From: RGIG5612 sp050944475
Lineage (GTDB): Bacteria > Bacillota > Clostridia > Lachnospirales > Lachnospiraceae
DNA length: 64,000 nt
Reading direction: 5' to 3'
NCBI GenBank assembly: GCA_050944475.1
Contig: JBMNRD010000003.1
Span: forward strand, 1 to 64,000
The translations under genes were made by a program, and so were the position numbers. Shown here piece by piece: positions 27,525-36,162 of the stretch (position 1 is its first letter; the number at the start of each line of letters is the position of its first letter). Below the pieces are notes generated by a model that saw nothing but the letters and a program-made list of their open reading frames with translations, did not search any database and was not told where the DNA came from.

Positions 27525-28853
27525 TTAATATTTGTGAAGGTAAGTGTCTATCTCCCAGTTGGAAACGCGGCAGCTGTATTCATCCCATTCCTTCCGTTTT
27601 GCCTCAATGTACTTGTTGTAAATATGATTTCCAAGCACTTCGCGGACAAACCGGTCCTTCTCGGCCTTGCCTATGGCGTCAAACATGTTCACGGGCAAGG
27701 GTTTTATGGCGCTTCTTTTAATCTCCCTCTGGCTCATTTCGAAAATATTCTTATCAACAGACTCCGGAGGTGTCATATCTTTTTCGATGCCCTCAAGCCC
27801 TGCCTCTAAACAAAGGCCCAACGCAAGGTACGGGTTTGCGGAAGGGTCCGGACTTCTGAGCTCAATTCTTGTCGAAATCCCCCTTCCGGAAGGAACCCTG
27901 ATTAAGGGGCTCCTGTTCTTTGTCGACCAGGCTATGTAAATAGGAGCCTCGTACCCGGGAACCAGTCTCTTATATGAATTTATCAGGGGATTGAGCACTA
28001 TGGTCATAGCCTCAATGTGCTTCATTATGCCCGCCATAAAGGAATATGCGATCCTTGACAGTCCGTTCCTGTCCTGTTCATCTATAAAGGCGTTTTTGCC
28101 GTCCTTGAAAAGGGACATGTTCAGGTGCATTCCCGAACCGGCAACTCCGAATATGGGCTTGGGCATAAAGGTTGCATAGAGACCGTGGTTGTCGGCAATT
28201 GCCTTGACGGTCTGCTTAAAAGTCATGATATTGTCGGCGGCATGCATTGCCGTAGTGTACTTAAAGTCGATCTCGTGCTGGGCGGGGGCGCACTCATGAT
28301 GTGATGTCTCAATCTCAAAGCCCAGAGCCTCCAACGCCAGAATAATATCCTTTCTTGCCTTTTCGCCAATATCATTCGGTCCCAAGTCAAAGTAGCCTCC
28401 CCTGTCAAAGGACTCTAAGGTCGGATATCCGTTTTCTCCTTTATTGAAAAGGAAAAATTCACACTCTGGACCTACATTGAAAATGAAGCCCAGTTCTTCA
28501 GCGTGTTCTATTGCCTTTCTGAGCACATATCTGGGGTCCCCCTCGAAGGGCTTTTCATCAACCCCGTAAACGCTGCAGATGAGCCTGGCGACCTTGCCGT
28601 TTTCCCGACCCCAGGGGTATATTGCGAAGGAATTCAGGTCCGGATATAGCATCATATCCGACTCCTCAATCCTTACAAAACCCTCTATCGAAGAACCGTC
28701 AAAAAGTATCTTATTATCGAGAGCCTTCGCAATCCGGCGCGGAGTTATGGCCACATTCTTCAGGGTCCCGAATATATCCGTGAATTGCAGCCGGATAAAA
28801 TTTATGTCCTCTTCTTCAATTATTCTGATTATTTCTTCTTTTGTATATCCCAA
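27525..28853 (-). CDS. glnA: Glutamine synthetase, type I
   Basis: 442 residues from TTG at 28853, which has GGGAG five bases upstream. A GTG at 28877 overlaps the previous gene and lacks a ribosome site. The enzyme makes glutamine from glutamate, ammonia and ATP. Motifs: beta-grasp DIFGTLKNVAI, FDGSSIEGFVR, metal-binding GPECEFFLF, HHECAPAQHEIDF, MPKPIFGVAGSGMHLNMS, and RSPLIRVPSGRG. No adenylylation-site tyrosine motif of the beta type is seen, so it is the short alpha (GSI-alpha) form controlled by feedback and regulators. Confidence 0.96.
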   Translation of the reverse strand: MGYTKEEIIRIIEEEDINFIRLQFTDIFGTLKNVAITPRRIAKALDNKILFDGSSIEGFVRIEESDMMLYPDLNSFAIYPWGRENGKVARLICSVYGVDEKPFEGDPRYVLRKAIEHAEELGFIFNVGPECEFFLFNKGENGYPTLESFDRGGYFDLGPNDIGEKARKDIILALEALGFEIETSHHECAPAQHEIDFKYTTAMHAADNIMTFKQTVKAIADNHGLYATFMPKPIFGVAGSGMHLNMSLFKDGKNAFIDEQDRNGLSRIAYSFMAGIMKHIEAMTIVLNPLINSYKRLVPGYEAPIYIAWSTKNRSPLIRVPSGRGISTRIELRSPDPSANPYLALGLCLEAGLEGIEKDMTPPESVDKNIFEMSQREIKRSAIKPLPVNMFDAIGKAEKDRFVREVLGNHIYNKYIEAKRKEWDEYSCRVSNWEIDTYLHKY

Positions 28854-28869
28854 ACTTTCTCCCTTTCTG

Positions 28870-29997
28870 TCAAGCACTCAGCTTCATATCGCCGGGCTTG
28901 ATCCAGTTGATTTTCCTGAGCAGCAGGCTGACAAGCCATGCCACAACGGCCGGAACAATGAAACTGACGACGATGAGACCGATCCAGTCCATTGCCGTAA
29001 TCGGTCCGCGCTTGCCGGCAACGATGTCATTTACCCAGCCTGTGTAAACTCCGATCTGCCCTACAAAGCCGCAGGTTCCCATACCGGAGGCAACCGGCGA
29101 GCCGTTCATCTGCAACCTGAAAATGCAAGTGGCAATAGGGCCGTTCACTAAGGAAGCGACAATTGCCGGTATCCAGATGCGGGGGTTGCGGACAATATTA
29201 CCCATCTGAAGCATGGAGGTGCCTATTCCCTGTGCAAGCAGGCCTCCCCACTTGTTTTCACGAAAGCTTGCCACGGCAAAGCCGACCATGTTGGCGCAAC
29301 ACCCCGCAAGAGCGGCGCCGCCAGCAAGTCCGGTAAGCCCCAGCGCAGCACAGATGGCGGCGCTTGAAATAGGCAGCGTCAGCGCCACTCCCACTATCAG
29401 TGACACCAGCATTCCCATCAGGAAAGGATTCAGCTCCGTTGCCCACATAATTGCCTGACCCACCGAAGAGGCGGCCATTCCTATGTACGGCGCGGTATAT
29501 ATGCTGAGCAGACATCCCACCAAGATGGTCACCAGGGGTGTTACTATCAGATCTATAGGGGTCAGCTTGGAAACCAGTTTCCCGCATTCGCAAGCGATTA
29601 CGGCTATGAAATACACCGCCAGAGGACCGCCCGCGCCTCCGTTTTCACAGGCGGCATAACCGACTGCCGCAAGCGAAAGCAGCACATAAGTGGGCGCCTT
29701 CAGCGAATAGCCGATGGCTATTGCCATGGCCGGCCCCATTACCGCCGAGGCGGCCGCGCCGATTGTTACAAGTAATTGGATATTCAGCTGCTGTCCCAGG
29801 GTGGAAACGATTGTCCCTATAAGCAAGGATGCAAAGAGTCCCTGTGCCATCGCACCGAGCGCATCCACAAAATACCTTTTCGCAGAGAATACTATACCCT
29901 GTTTATTAAGGAATGCCATGATTTTGCAGTTGCATTTCTTTCCCGACTCGCCGGCGTTTTCGCCGTTTTTGTCATTTTCGCGTTCTGTTTCTGCCAT
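28870..29997 (-). CDS. PTS EIIC-type membrane protein (EIIC_2 family)
   Basis: 375 residues from ATG 29997, where GGAGGT sits seven bases upstream; the ATG at 30018 would be too early. The first 30 residues are polar with KKCNCK. About ten hydrophobic helices follow, rich in Gly/Ala. It has the pattern of stand-alone PTS IIC proteins (AMAIAIGYSLKAPTYVLLS; NMVGFAVASFRENKWGGLLAQGIGTSM-type region). No IIA, IIB or sugar enzyme is nearby, so it may be transport without phosphorylation or use distant partners. Its stop overlaps the alternative GTG of glnA, placing it upstream of glnA in one unit. Confidence 0.75.
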   Translation of the reverse strand: MAETERENDKNGENAGESGKKCNCKIMAFLNKQGIVFSAKRYFVDALGAMAQGLFASLLIGTIVSTLGQQLNIQLLVTIGAAASAVMGPAMAIAIGYSLKAPTYVLLSLAAVGYAACENGGAGGPLAVYFIAVIACECGKLVSKLTPIDLIVTPLVTILVGCLLSIYTAPYIGMAASSVGQAIMWATELNPFLMGMLVSLIVGVALTLPISSAAICAALGLTGLAGGAALAGCCANMVGFAVASFRENKWGGLLAQGIGTSMLQMGNIVRNPRIWIPAIVASLVNGPIATCIFRLQMNGSPVASGMGTCGFVGQIGVYTGWVNDIVAGKRGPITAMDWIGLIVVSFIVPAVVAWLVSLLLRKINWIKPGDMKLSA

Positions 29998-30027
29998 TTT
30001 TGCACCTCCCGTGCGCATATTACATAG

Positions 30028-30061
30028 TAAAACTTGTCATTTTGACAAATAAAACGTGTCA
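30028..30061. promoter_or_regulatory. Tandem operator-like repeats upstream of the EIIC-like gene
   Basis: Two 12-base direct repeats, TAAAACTTGTCA (30028-30039) and TAAAACGTGTCA (30050-30061), start 22 bases apart, about two helical turns. The perfect inverted repeat TTGTCA-TTT-TGACAA (30034-30048) joins them. A possible minus-strand promoter (TTGACG, 17-base spacer, TTTATT, about 30053-30081) overlaps the second repeat. The layout suggests binding by a dimeric regulator controlling the EIIC-glnA unit. Confidence 0.45.
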
Positions 30062-30158
30062 CTTCAACATCGTCAAGTATTATTGCACTCTTCGCGGAAA
30101 ATGTCAATAACATATATCACGATATTGTTTTTTTCCCTTAAGATGGTAAAATGGCCAT

Positions 30159-30854
30159 ATGAAAAAAAAGTATTATGCAGTAAAAAAAGGACTCATTCCC
30201 GGAATCTATGACAACTGGGAGGCTTGCCGCGTCCAGGTTGAAGGTTATTCCGGAGCCGCATACAAGGGTTTTGCAACCCTTGACGAGGCAAGAAAGTATC
30301 TCGAATCGGAAAACGAAGACATCCGGGGCGGCGAAATTGCAAGCAACGGAGCAGGCGCCGCTTGCGAGGCCGATAAAGTTTGCGAAATCGAGCCCGGCAT
30401 CGAAAGCGAAGACATCCCGTGCCCGCCCGAAAACTGCGCGATTGCTTATGTTGACGGCTCCTTTAAGGAAAGCGCCGGCAAGTTTTCATATGGTGTGGTC
30501 ATGTTTATCAACCGTGATGGGTTTCTCAGTGAGAAGCGGATTTCCAAATCGTTTTCCGATGCGGAGCTTCTGGAGATGCGCAACGTATCAGGTGAAATCA
30601 TGGGTTGCGCGGAAGCAATGAAGCAGGCAAGAGAGCTGGAACTTAAAGAGATTACCGTTTATCACGACTACGAGGGCATCGCCAAGTGGTGTCTGGGAGA
30701 ATGGAAAGCCAACAAACCCTGGATTAAAAAATACAAGGCGTTCTATGATGACATAAGCAAGGAGCTGGTTGTGCATTTTGTTAAGGTGAAGGGGCATTCC
30801 GGAGATAAATACAATGACTTGGCCGATGAGCTTGCTAAGGCGGCACTTGAATAA
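30159..30854 (+). CDS. rnhA: Ribonuclease H1 with N-terminal hybrid-binding (viroplasmin-type) domain
   Basis: 231 residues. Residues 1-48 (KKKYYAVKKGLIPGIYDNWE ... GFATLDEARKYL) form the hybrid-binding domain. The catalytic domain has the four acidic residues in IAYVDGSFKE, NVSGEIMGCAEAM, YHDYEGIAKW and DLADELAKAALE. It degrades RNA in RNA-DNA hybrids. It is the first of three rightward genes; TAAAAT lies just before the ATG, so its promoter is very close, but no good -35 was placed. Confidence 0.95.
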   Translation: MKKKYYAVKKGLIPGIYDNWEACRVQVEGYSGAAYKGFATLDEARKYLESENEDIRGGEIASNGAGAACEADKVCEIEPGIESEDIPCPPENCAIAYVDGSFKESAGKFSYGVVMFINRDGFLSEKRISKSFSDAELLEMRNVSGEIMGCAEAMKQARELELKEITVYHDYEGIAKWCLGEWKANKPWIKKYKAFYDDISKELVVHFVKVKGHSGDKYNDLADELAKAALE

Positions 30855-30892
30855 TGACAAACCGGCTCAGTTGTAAGAAAGGACACCGGATA

Positions 30893-31096
30893 ATGAAGCG
30901 TCTGATTTCAATCTTTCTTATTTTTTTGGTACTGACGGCAGCCGGCTGTGACAATAAAAACACCAATGAGGAATCCTCAGAGCTTGCCGCTTCGGAAACT
31001 CTCCTTCCCTCTGAAACCGCCGAAACCGCAACCGAGGTGGAATCGCAGTCGAAGGCTGAACCGACAACCGAAACCGAATCTACAACAAAGGCGTGA
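30893..31096 (+). CDS. Small secreted lipoprotein
   Basis: 67 residues from ATG 30893; the frame is open from 30854 but AAGGAC precedes the later ATG. Lipobox LTAAGC gives a mature chain beginning at Cys. The remainder is a Thr/Glu/Ser-rich flexible tail with repeated TET-like units and no fold. Similar Thr/Glu stretches follow the lipobox in the LCP protein at 32.4-33.4 kb, so it may be a truncated relative or spacer. Function unknown. Confidence 0.6.
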   Translation: MKRLISIFLIFLVLTAAGCDNKNTNEESSELAASETLLPSETAETATEVESQSKAEPTTETESTTKA

Positions 31097-31119
31097 TTCG
31101 CCGAGGAGACTTTCAACAA

Positions 31120-32277
31120 ATGAATTTCAAGAAAATTACCGCCATCACACTGATAACCGTACTGACTGTTCTGCTGCTTGGCGCCTGCGGGAAGGAAGTC
31201 CATTCCGATGGGACCGATGCCCACGGCCGGCCGCCCGATAATGAAAAAACTTCATCTACGGCCGCTTCCTCTTACGAAGCTGCGGGAGAGAGCGCCGAAT
31301 CTTCCGCGGCGGAGCATTTCCCGGAGATTGAAACCGGAGAAAATGACAAAGTCTACACCTCCGCAGGCACCATGTACGTGCGCAGGGATGTTGAAATTTC
31401 CGATGAGGGCATTTCTCCCACGGATGATACCGACTATATTATACGGGTAAATCTTGCCCACGAAACCACCACGGTATATCGCCTGGAAAACGGCGGCGAA
31501 GTACCCGTCAAGGCCTTCGCCTGTTCTACCGCAAGGGGCGCCCACGAAACCCCGGAGGGAGAATATTATCTGGACGAATGGTACGACTGGTGCTACATGG
31601 TGGACACAACCTACGGCCAATATGCCTACCGCTTGATTCGCGGCTCCGATACCGACTATATGTTTCATTCGGTGCCTTATCTTGAACAGTCCCGGGATTC
31701 GCTGGAATGGGCGGACTACAACAAATTGGGAAGCCCCGCTTCAATGGGCTGTGTGCGGCTGAATGTTGCGGACGCAAGATGGCTGTGCGCAAATGTAGGC
31801 TCCGGCGTTGACGTAATTATTTATTCAGACGATTCCACACCCGGTCCTTTGGGCAAACCGGACACTTTTTTCATTCCCTGGACCATTCCCGAGATAAACG
31901 GCTGGGATCCCACCGACCCCGTGTCCCACAATCCTTGGCACGAGTACAATTTTACCCTTACCACTGCCGCTTCTTTGGAGGTCAGCGCCGGCTCCGAACC
32001 GCTTGACCTGCGTGAACATGTGGAAGCCGTAGATATCTTCGAAAATGACCTCTCCCGCTATATCACATTTGACTGCGGCGGAAAAAAATACGGTTTCTAC
32101 TACACCACAAAGGACCCTGAGGATTCGCCGGATTATCCGGATACCACGCAAGATGAACTGATTGAATATCACTATAATGGCATGGACATCAGCAAAAGCG
32201 GCTCATATAATGTCCGTATTTCCTTAAGCGCCGGTCCGCTGAGCGCCTATCGCAACATGACGGTGATTGTGAAGTAA
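31120..32277 (+). CDS. L,D-transpeptidase (YkuD-domain) lipoprotein
   Basis: 385 residues from ATG 31120 (MNFKKITAIT); GAGGAG is about 11 bases upstream. Lipobox LLLGAC, then a 60-residue Ser/Glu/Ala linker. The YkuD domain begins at YIIRVNLAHETTTVYRLENG and contains the catalytic signature FHSVPYLEQ ... PASMGCVRLN with His and Cys. It forms 3-3 murein cross-links or anchors proteins. A C-terminal domain of about 120 residues (from TLTTAASLEV) is of Ig-like or cadherin-like sandwich type by appearance. Transcribed with the two preceding genes and ended by the bidirectional hairpin at 32285. Confidence 0.9.
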   Translation: MNFKKITAITLITVLTVLLLGACGKEVHSDGTDAHGRPPDNEKTSSTAASSYEAAGESAESSAAEHFPEIETGENDKVYTSAGTMYVRRDVEISDEGISPTDDTDYIIRVNLAHETTTVYRLENGGEVPVKAFACSTARGAHETPEGEYYLDEWYDWCYMVDTTYGQYAYRLIRGSDTDYMFHSVPYLEQSRDSLEWADYNKLGSPASMGCVRLNVADARWLCANVGSGVDVIIYSDDSTPGPLGKPDTFFIPWTIPEINGWDPTDPVSHNPWHEYNFTLTTAASLEVSAGSEPLDLREHVEAVDIFENDLSRYITFDCGGKKYGFYYTTKDPEDSPDYPDTTQDELIEYHYNGMDISKSGSYNVRISLSAGPLSAYRNMTVIVK

Positions 32278-32284
32278 AGTCCTG

Positions 32285-32319
32285 AAAAAGGGGGCCGACT
32301 GTGTCAGACCCCTTTTTTT
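32285..32319 (+). terminator. Bidirectional terminator between the L,D-transpeptidase and LCP genes
   Basis: AAAAAGGGG pairs with CCCCTTTTT; T-run of seven on the plus strand and A-run giving Ts on the minus strand. It serves the two convergent genes. Confidence 0.85.
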
Positions 32320-32363
32320 GAATTAAAATTTATTTATTTGCGTATCGGCATTAAAGCACCGTC

Positions 32364-33440
32364 TTAAGATTCGTCATCGTCGTCATCTTCATCATCGTCA
32401 TCATCATCGGCATCGTCGGCGGCATCGTCAACGACATCATCTTCGTCTATGGGATCCGGCTTAGGAATTCCGTCCTCCAAAAACGCCTCAATCCTGAGGC
32501 CGGCATTCTCCTTGTCGTAAATCCACACCCATATTCCCGTATCGTCTATTCCCCCGAAAAGTTCGGATTCTATAAACTCATTTGGCACGATCATCGTATG
32601 CACACTGTAGCTGCCCAAATCCAGGCGATACAGCTCACACAACTCCTCAAGGGTAAATGAAGTCTCAATAACATCGAAGAAGCGCATGACAATCTCCGGA
32701 TAGGAAATCGGGTTTATGGAATCAATCTTCTTAATAATCCCCCTGAGCGCCCTGTGCTGCCTGTCCGCGCGATAGAAATCACCATCAATGTTCCTTATCC
32801 TTGAAAATGCCAGGGTTTGTGTTCCGTCCAGATGAGCAAGTCCCGCCTCCACCGGCTCAATATACCGGTTGCGACCGTCTCCCACGAAGTCGCCGTCTTC
32901 CTTGTTTATCTGGTTAGCCTCTCTTTTGTCTATTTCAATATCGATACCGCCTATATAATCAACTATTTCAACAAGACCGGAGAAGTTCAATGTCACATAA
33001 TCCTCAATGTCCAGACCAAATTCGGCGTTTACCGTGCTTATCGCAAGGGGAGCGCCGCCGTACATGTAGGCAGCGTTGATTTTCTCATTCCCGTATCCCT
33101 CGATCGGAACTTTTGTATCCCTTAGAATGGCCGCAAATTTAATGGTCTCGTCTCTCGGATTTATCTGCATAACCTTGATTATATCCGAACGCCCCTTGTC
33201 AACCTGTGTATATCCCACGGTATCCACGCCGAAGAACAGGAAGGTTATCGGCTCACTGGGCGGCGGCAAGGTCGGCTCCTGTGTTGTGGTCTCCTGAACG
33301 GTTTTAACTGTCGTCTCTTCCGGCACGTTATCTGCCTCTTTGCAGCCTGCAAGACCCGCAGCAAGCATTACAACAATAAGCAATACTGTAACAAGTCTCA
33401 TGCCTGTTCTATGGCAGGCTGTTAAAATTTCCGGTTTCAT
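32364..33440 (-). CDS. LytR-CpsA-Psr (LCP) family wall-glycopolymer ligase
   Basis: 358 residues. Lipobox-like LAAGLAGC after the first 33 residues, then a Thr/Glu/Pro linker. The LCP domain includes FLFFGVDTVGYTQVDKGRSDIIKVM, AAILRDTKVPIEGYGNEKINAAY, the region VDYIGGIDIEIDK, and RIRNIDGDFYRADRQHRALR with the conserved Asp and Arg residues that bind polyprenyl phosphate. These enzymes transfer glycopolymers from undecaprenyl carriers to the wall. The last 30 residues are almost pure Asp/Glu. GGAGGG precedes ATG 33440. It ends the leftward glycan operon and probably attaches its product. Confidence 0.92.
   Translation of the reverse strand: MKPEILTACHRTGMRLVTVLLIVVMLAAGLAGCKEADNVPEETTVKTVQETTTQEPTLPPPSEPITFLFFGVDTVGYTQVDKGRSDIIKVMQINPRDETIKFAAILRDTKVPIEGYGNEKINAAYMYGGAPLAISTVNAEFGLDIEDYVTLNFSGLVEIVDYIGGIDIEIDKREANQINKEDGDFVGDGRNRYIEPVEAGLAHLDGTQTLAFSRIRNIDGDFYRADRQHRALRGIIKKIDSINPISYPEIVMRFFDVIETSFTLEELCELYRLDLGSYSVHTMIVPNEFIESELFGGIDDTGIWVWIYDKENAGLRIEAFLEDGIPKPDPIDEDDVVDDAADDADDDDDDEDDDDDES
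32370..32430. repeat. Trinucleotide repeat encoding the poly-Asp tail of the LCP protein
   Basis: Imperfect run of TCA/TCG/TCT triplets (GAT/GAC on the coding strand). It is a slippage-prone tract that could change tail length in steps of one residue. Confidence 0.7.
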
Positions 33441-33514
33441 TTTCCCTCCATACGAATCCTTATTTATATTTATAGCTTAAAAATAATACTACTTTTACGG
33501 AACAGATGCAACGA

Positions 33515-34504
33515 TTATTTGCCGCGAGCCTTCAAAAGCAGCCTTATTGCGCCGTAATTTCGTCCCTTTAACAACTTAAGCAGAAGTCTTTGTTTGGGAC
33601 TGAAGCGGGCAGAAAGGGGATGATTCCACACCCGGTCCCAGGCCTGTATGAACTCCTCGTCGGCATTTATCCTGTCAAGCACCCGAAAGTCAAATGAATC
33701 CGCATATTTCAGCCGGGTCGTCCCCGCGTATGCCGCAATCAGAAGATGAAAGGCAACCTTTTGTTCGAAATCCTCTATTCCCTCTCCGGCAAGCCTTTCG
33801 CGTATATCCAGGCTTACGGCCTTATTGTCAAAATAATATTCCGGATTGAATTTACGGGTCATCCCCGAGGCCATACGGTAATCGTAAAGCGCTTTGTTCA
33901 GGTAAATAATTTTTTCCGCCGCGAGAAGAAGCGGCACCGACTGCAACAGATCCTCCGCAACCGAGCATCCGTAGAAGCCGCTGTAATCCCTGTCCGCGTC
34001 AAACAACTCCCTTCTTGTCGCCTTAAGGCACATGGAGTTTAAACAATAATCCGTAAAGAGCCTGTCATAGATAAGCCGCTTGTCCGCAACTTCACCCTCC
34101 GGAAGTACATTCTCGAAAAAGGGTGTGCGGACGCCGCCTTCAAAGGTTTCAGCATTAAAAATCACCATGTCGGCGCCGCTTTCGCAAATTGCTCTGTTAA
34201 GTTCCTCAAGGGCTTCGGGCTTCAGCATGTCGTCCCCGTCACAGAACATTATAAATTCGCCTTGAGCGGCTGCGATTCCGCTTCTTCTTGCGGATATCAG
34301 ACCGCCGTTCGGTTTATGAATGACAACGGTTTCGGGACGGGATGCCCTGAAGTCGTCGCATAGCTGCGGACAACTGTCCGTAGAACCGTCGTCAACAAGT
34401 ATTGCCCGAAAATCCTTAAAACTCTGGGCTTCAAGACTTTTCAATGTATCAGGCAGATATTCTTCAACATTATAAACCGGAATGATTATATCGAATCGTG
34501 TCAT
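33515..34504 (-). CDS. Family 2 glycosyltransferase
   Basis: 329 residues from ATG 34504 (AGGAAG six bases upstream; ATG 34510 is too close to that site). GT-A fold: FDIIIPVYNVEEYLPDTLKSL, first Asp pair ILVDDGSTDSCP, then KPNGGLISARRSGIAAA and the metal-binding MFCDGDDMLKPE. The C-terminal part includes VAEDLLQSVPLLL, as in EpsJ/CpsI-like enzymes that add hexoses to surface glycans. The donor sugar cannot be read from sequence. Confidence 0.9.
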   Translation of the reverse strand: MTRFDIIIPVYNVEEYLPDTLKSLEAQSFKDFRAILVDDGSTDSCPQLCDDFRASRPETVVIHKPNGGLISARRSGIAAAQGEFIMFCDGDDMLKPEALEELNRAICESGADMVIFNAETFEGGVRTPFFENVLPEGEVADKRLIYDRLFTDYCLNSMCLKATRRELFDADRDYSGFYGCSVAEDLLQSVPLLLAAEKIIYLNKALYDYRMASGMTRKFNPEYYFDNKAVSLDIRERLAGEGIEDFEQKVAFHLLIAAYAGTTRLKYADSFDFRVLDRINADEEFIQAWDRVWNHPLSARFSPKQRLLLKLLKGRNYGAIRLLLKARGK

Positions 34505-34515
34505 TTTCATCTTCC

Positions 34516-35271
34516 TCAGCCGCGCAAAATCAACCTCTTGATTTTTTGCTTTACATAATAATATTTTCTGTAAAGGGCGGCTCCGGCACCCTTTGTTTTC
34601 CAGGCCTTGACCGTGGTACAGATAAGCGGGAAGTCTTCCTTTTTATCCTTAATCAGCGCCTCCGCCTGCCTGACATATTCCGCATCAAGAGATTTGCCGT
34701 CGGACAGGTGCCACAGTCTTGCGGGAACGACGTAATTTTTTCGGCCGTTCAGGATGGCGTTAAGGCAGTATTCCGCCCCGTACAGATGCCACCCGTCTCT
34801 TGACGGAAACGGATGGGCGAAAAAATATTCTTTTTCCACCGCAAAAAAGCACTCGTCAAGAGTCTGAACCTGTCTCGGCCCGTCTATTTCCATGCCTGCC
34901 GGCTGCTTGGAGCTTCCGTGAACGATATTTGTAAAAATATCTCTGCCTCCCCGGGCGTTTTCATCTGCGCCGGCAACTCCCGCCGCACCGGCTTTGGCAG
35001 ATTCCGACGCATAAACGTCTTCAAGGAATGCCATTATGTCCCCAAGGGCTTTTTCGTCCGAAAACCTGATGTCGGGATGCGCAAACGCAATATACTTCCC
35101 CGCGGCGCCGGCCGCGGCGTCATTGAAGGCCGGCCCCGCCCCCTTCAGACTGTTTTCAAGGTTCCATACGGGAATAAGCTCATAATCCCTGAACTCCTGC
35201 ATTTCAAGGCTTTCCGTGAAACCTTCGAAAATATCGGCATTATTCACAATGCAAAGGATTGAAAGAAGCAA
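34516..35271 (-). CDS. Family 2-like glycosyltransferase (StrF-type)
   Basis: 251 residues. TTG start at 35271 with GGAGG nine bases upstream. A GT-A-like core is indicated by LLSILCIVNNADIFEGFTESL, GPAFNDAAAGAAGKYIAFAHPDIRFSD and DGWHLYGAEYCLNAIL. HPD takes the place of the usual DxD, as in the StrF-type branch. An Ala/Gly-rich insertion occurs near residues 90-110. It starts five bases after the TAG of the previous gene, so translation is likely coupled. Confidence 0.78.
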   Translation of the reverse strand: MLLSILCIVNNADIFEGFTESLEMQEFRDYELIPVWNLENSLKGAGPAFNDAAAGAAGKYIAFAHPDIRFSDEKALGDIMAFLEDVYASESAKAGAAGVAGADENARGGRDIFTNIVHGSSKQPAGMEIDGPRQVQTLDECFFAVEKEYFFAHPFPSRDGWHLYGAEYCLNAILNGRKNYVVPARLWHLSDGKSLDAEYVRQAEALIKDKKEDFPLICTTVKAWKTKGAGAALYRKYYYVKQKIKRLILRG

Positions 35272-35274
35272 TCT

Positions 35275-36162
35275 CTATAGCCTCCCCTTTGATGTTTTTA
35301 TGGCAAATGCCAGGTTGAAGCCGGCGTTCCGGAAGTCAATGCCGTTTGCCTTCATAAAGCCCCTGCCGGCGACACTTCCGATACGGGTCAGCTCGGTTGC
35401 CTTTGCCAGCTCCCTGAATTCCGGCATTACTTCTTCGCCGTACAGGCCGCAAATATCAATCAGCTCCTGCCCTTCGCCTCTGCTTTTGATTACGTTTTTG
35501 AATTTTCGCAGCTTCCCTTTCAGATTCAGCTCCATGCCCCATTCGTTGCTCCCGTGCATCCGGTAGTCTATATGGGGCTCCTCGTCGACAATCAGCGTCC
35601 CTCCCAGAGCAAGACACAGTTTCACCAGCCAGGAATCGTGCATCACAAGCTCTTTCGGGGTATGCCGGGCAGCCGTCTTTTTCATTTCCCGGTTAAATAT
35701 TATCGTGTTGCCGGAAATGCTTGCATAAAACATCCTCGTTGCGGGACTTCTCATTCCGTCTATTATATGGTTCTTAATGAAATTGCCGCCCGCATCAACC
35801 AGTCTGCTGCTGCAGCAGTACAGGGCAAGTCCGCTATCCTCTGCGACCGATTTCATGGTTTGAACCCCGCAGCTTAACTTGTCCTCATCCCACTCGTCAT
35901 CCTGGTCGCAGAATGCATAATAATCCGCCTCCGGAGCATTCTCGAGCAGATACATGAAGCCCTTTGCGGCCCCGAGGTGTTCAGCGCCGACCGTTTCTAT
36001 CCCGTACTCTTTCAATATTTCCGCGGTTTTGTCGGAGGAGCCGTCGTCGTGGGCGAATATGTCAACCTCTACGCCCCTTTGCCTGTTCAGGCTGTCAAGC
36101 TGGCGGCGCAGATATTTTTCTCCGTTGTATGTGCAAAGCAGCACGCATACCCTTTCAGACAT
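35275..36162 (-). CDS. Family 2 glycosyltransferase (rhamnosyltransferase-like)
   Basis: 295 residues. RVCVLLCTYNGEKYLRRQLD, then IFAHDDGSSDKT, and YYAFCDQDDEWDEDKL give the nucleotide-sugar and metal sites (DQDD). VMHDSWLVKLCLALGG follows. This motif set is common in enzymes that add rhamnose or related sugars to O-antigen-like polymers. ATG overlaps the stop of the Alg13-like gene by eight bases. Confidence 0.9.
   Translation of the reverse strand: MSERVCVLLCTYNGEKYLRRQLDSLNRQRGVEVDIFAHDDGSSDKTAEILKEYGIETVGAEHLGAAKGFMYLLENAPEADYYAFCDQDDEWDEDKLSCGVQTMKSVAEDSGLALYCCSSRLVDAGGNFIKNHIIDGMRSPATRMFYASISGNTIIFNREMKKTAARHTPKELVMHDSWLVKLCLALGGTLIVDEEPHIDYRMHGSNEWGMELNLKGKLRKFKNVIKSRGEGQELIDICGLYGEEVMPEFRELAKATELTRIGSVAGRGFMKANGIDFRNAGFNLAFAIKTSKGRL

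Noticed and set aside
28854..28877. GTG at 28877 as the glnA start
   Set aside because: It overlaps the stop of the EIIC-like gene and lacks a ribosome site, while the TTG at 28853 has GGGAG at the right distance and fits the family N-terminus.
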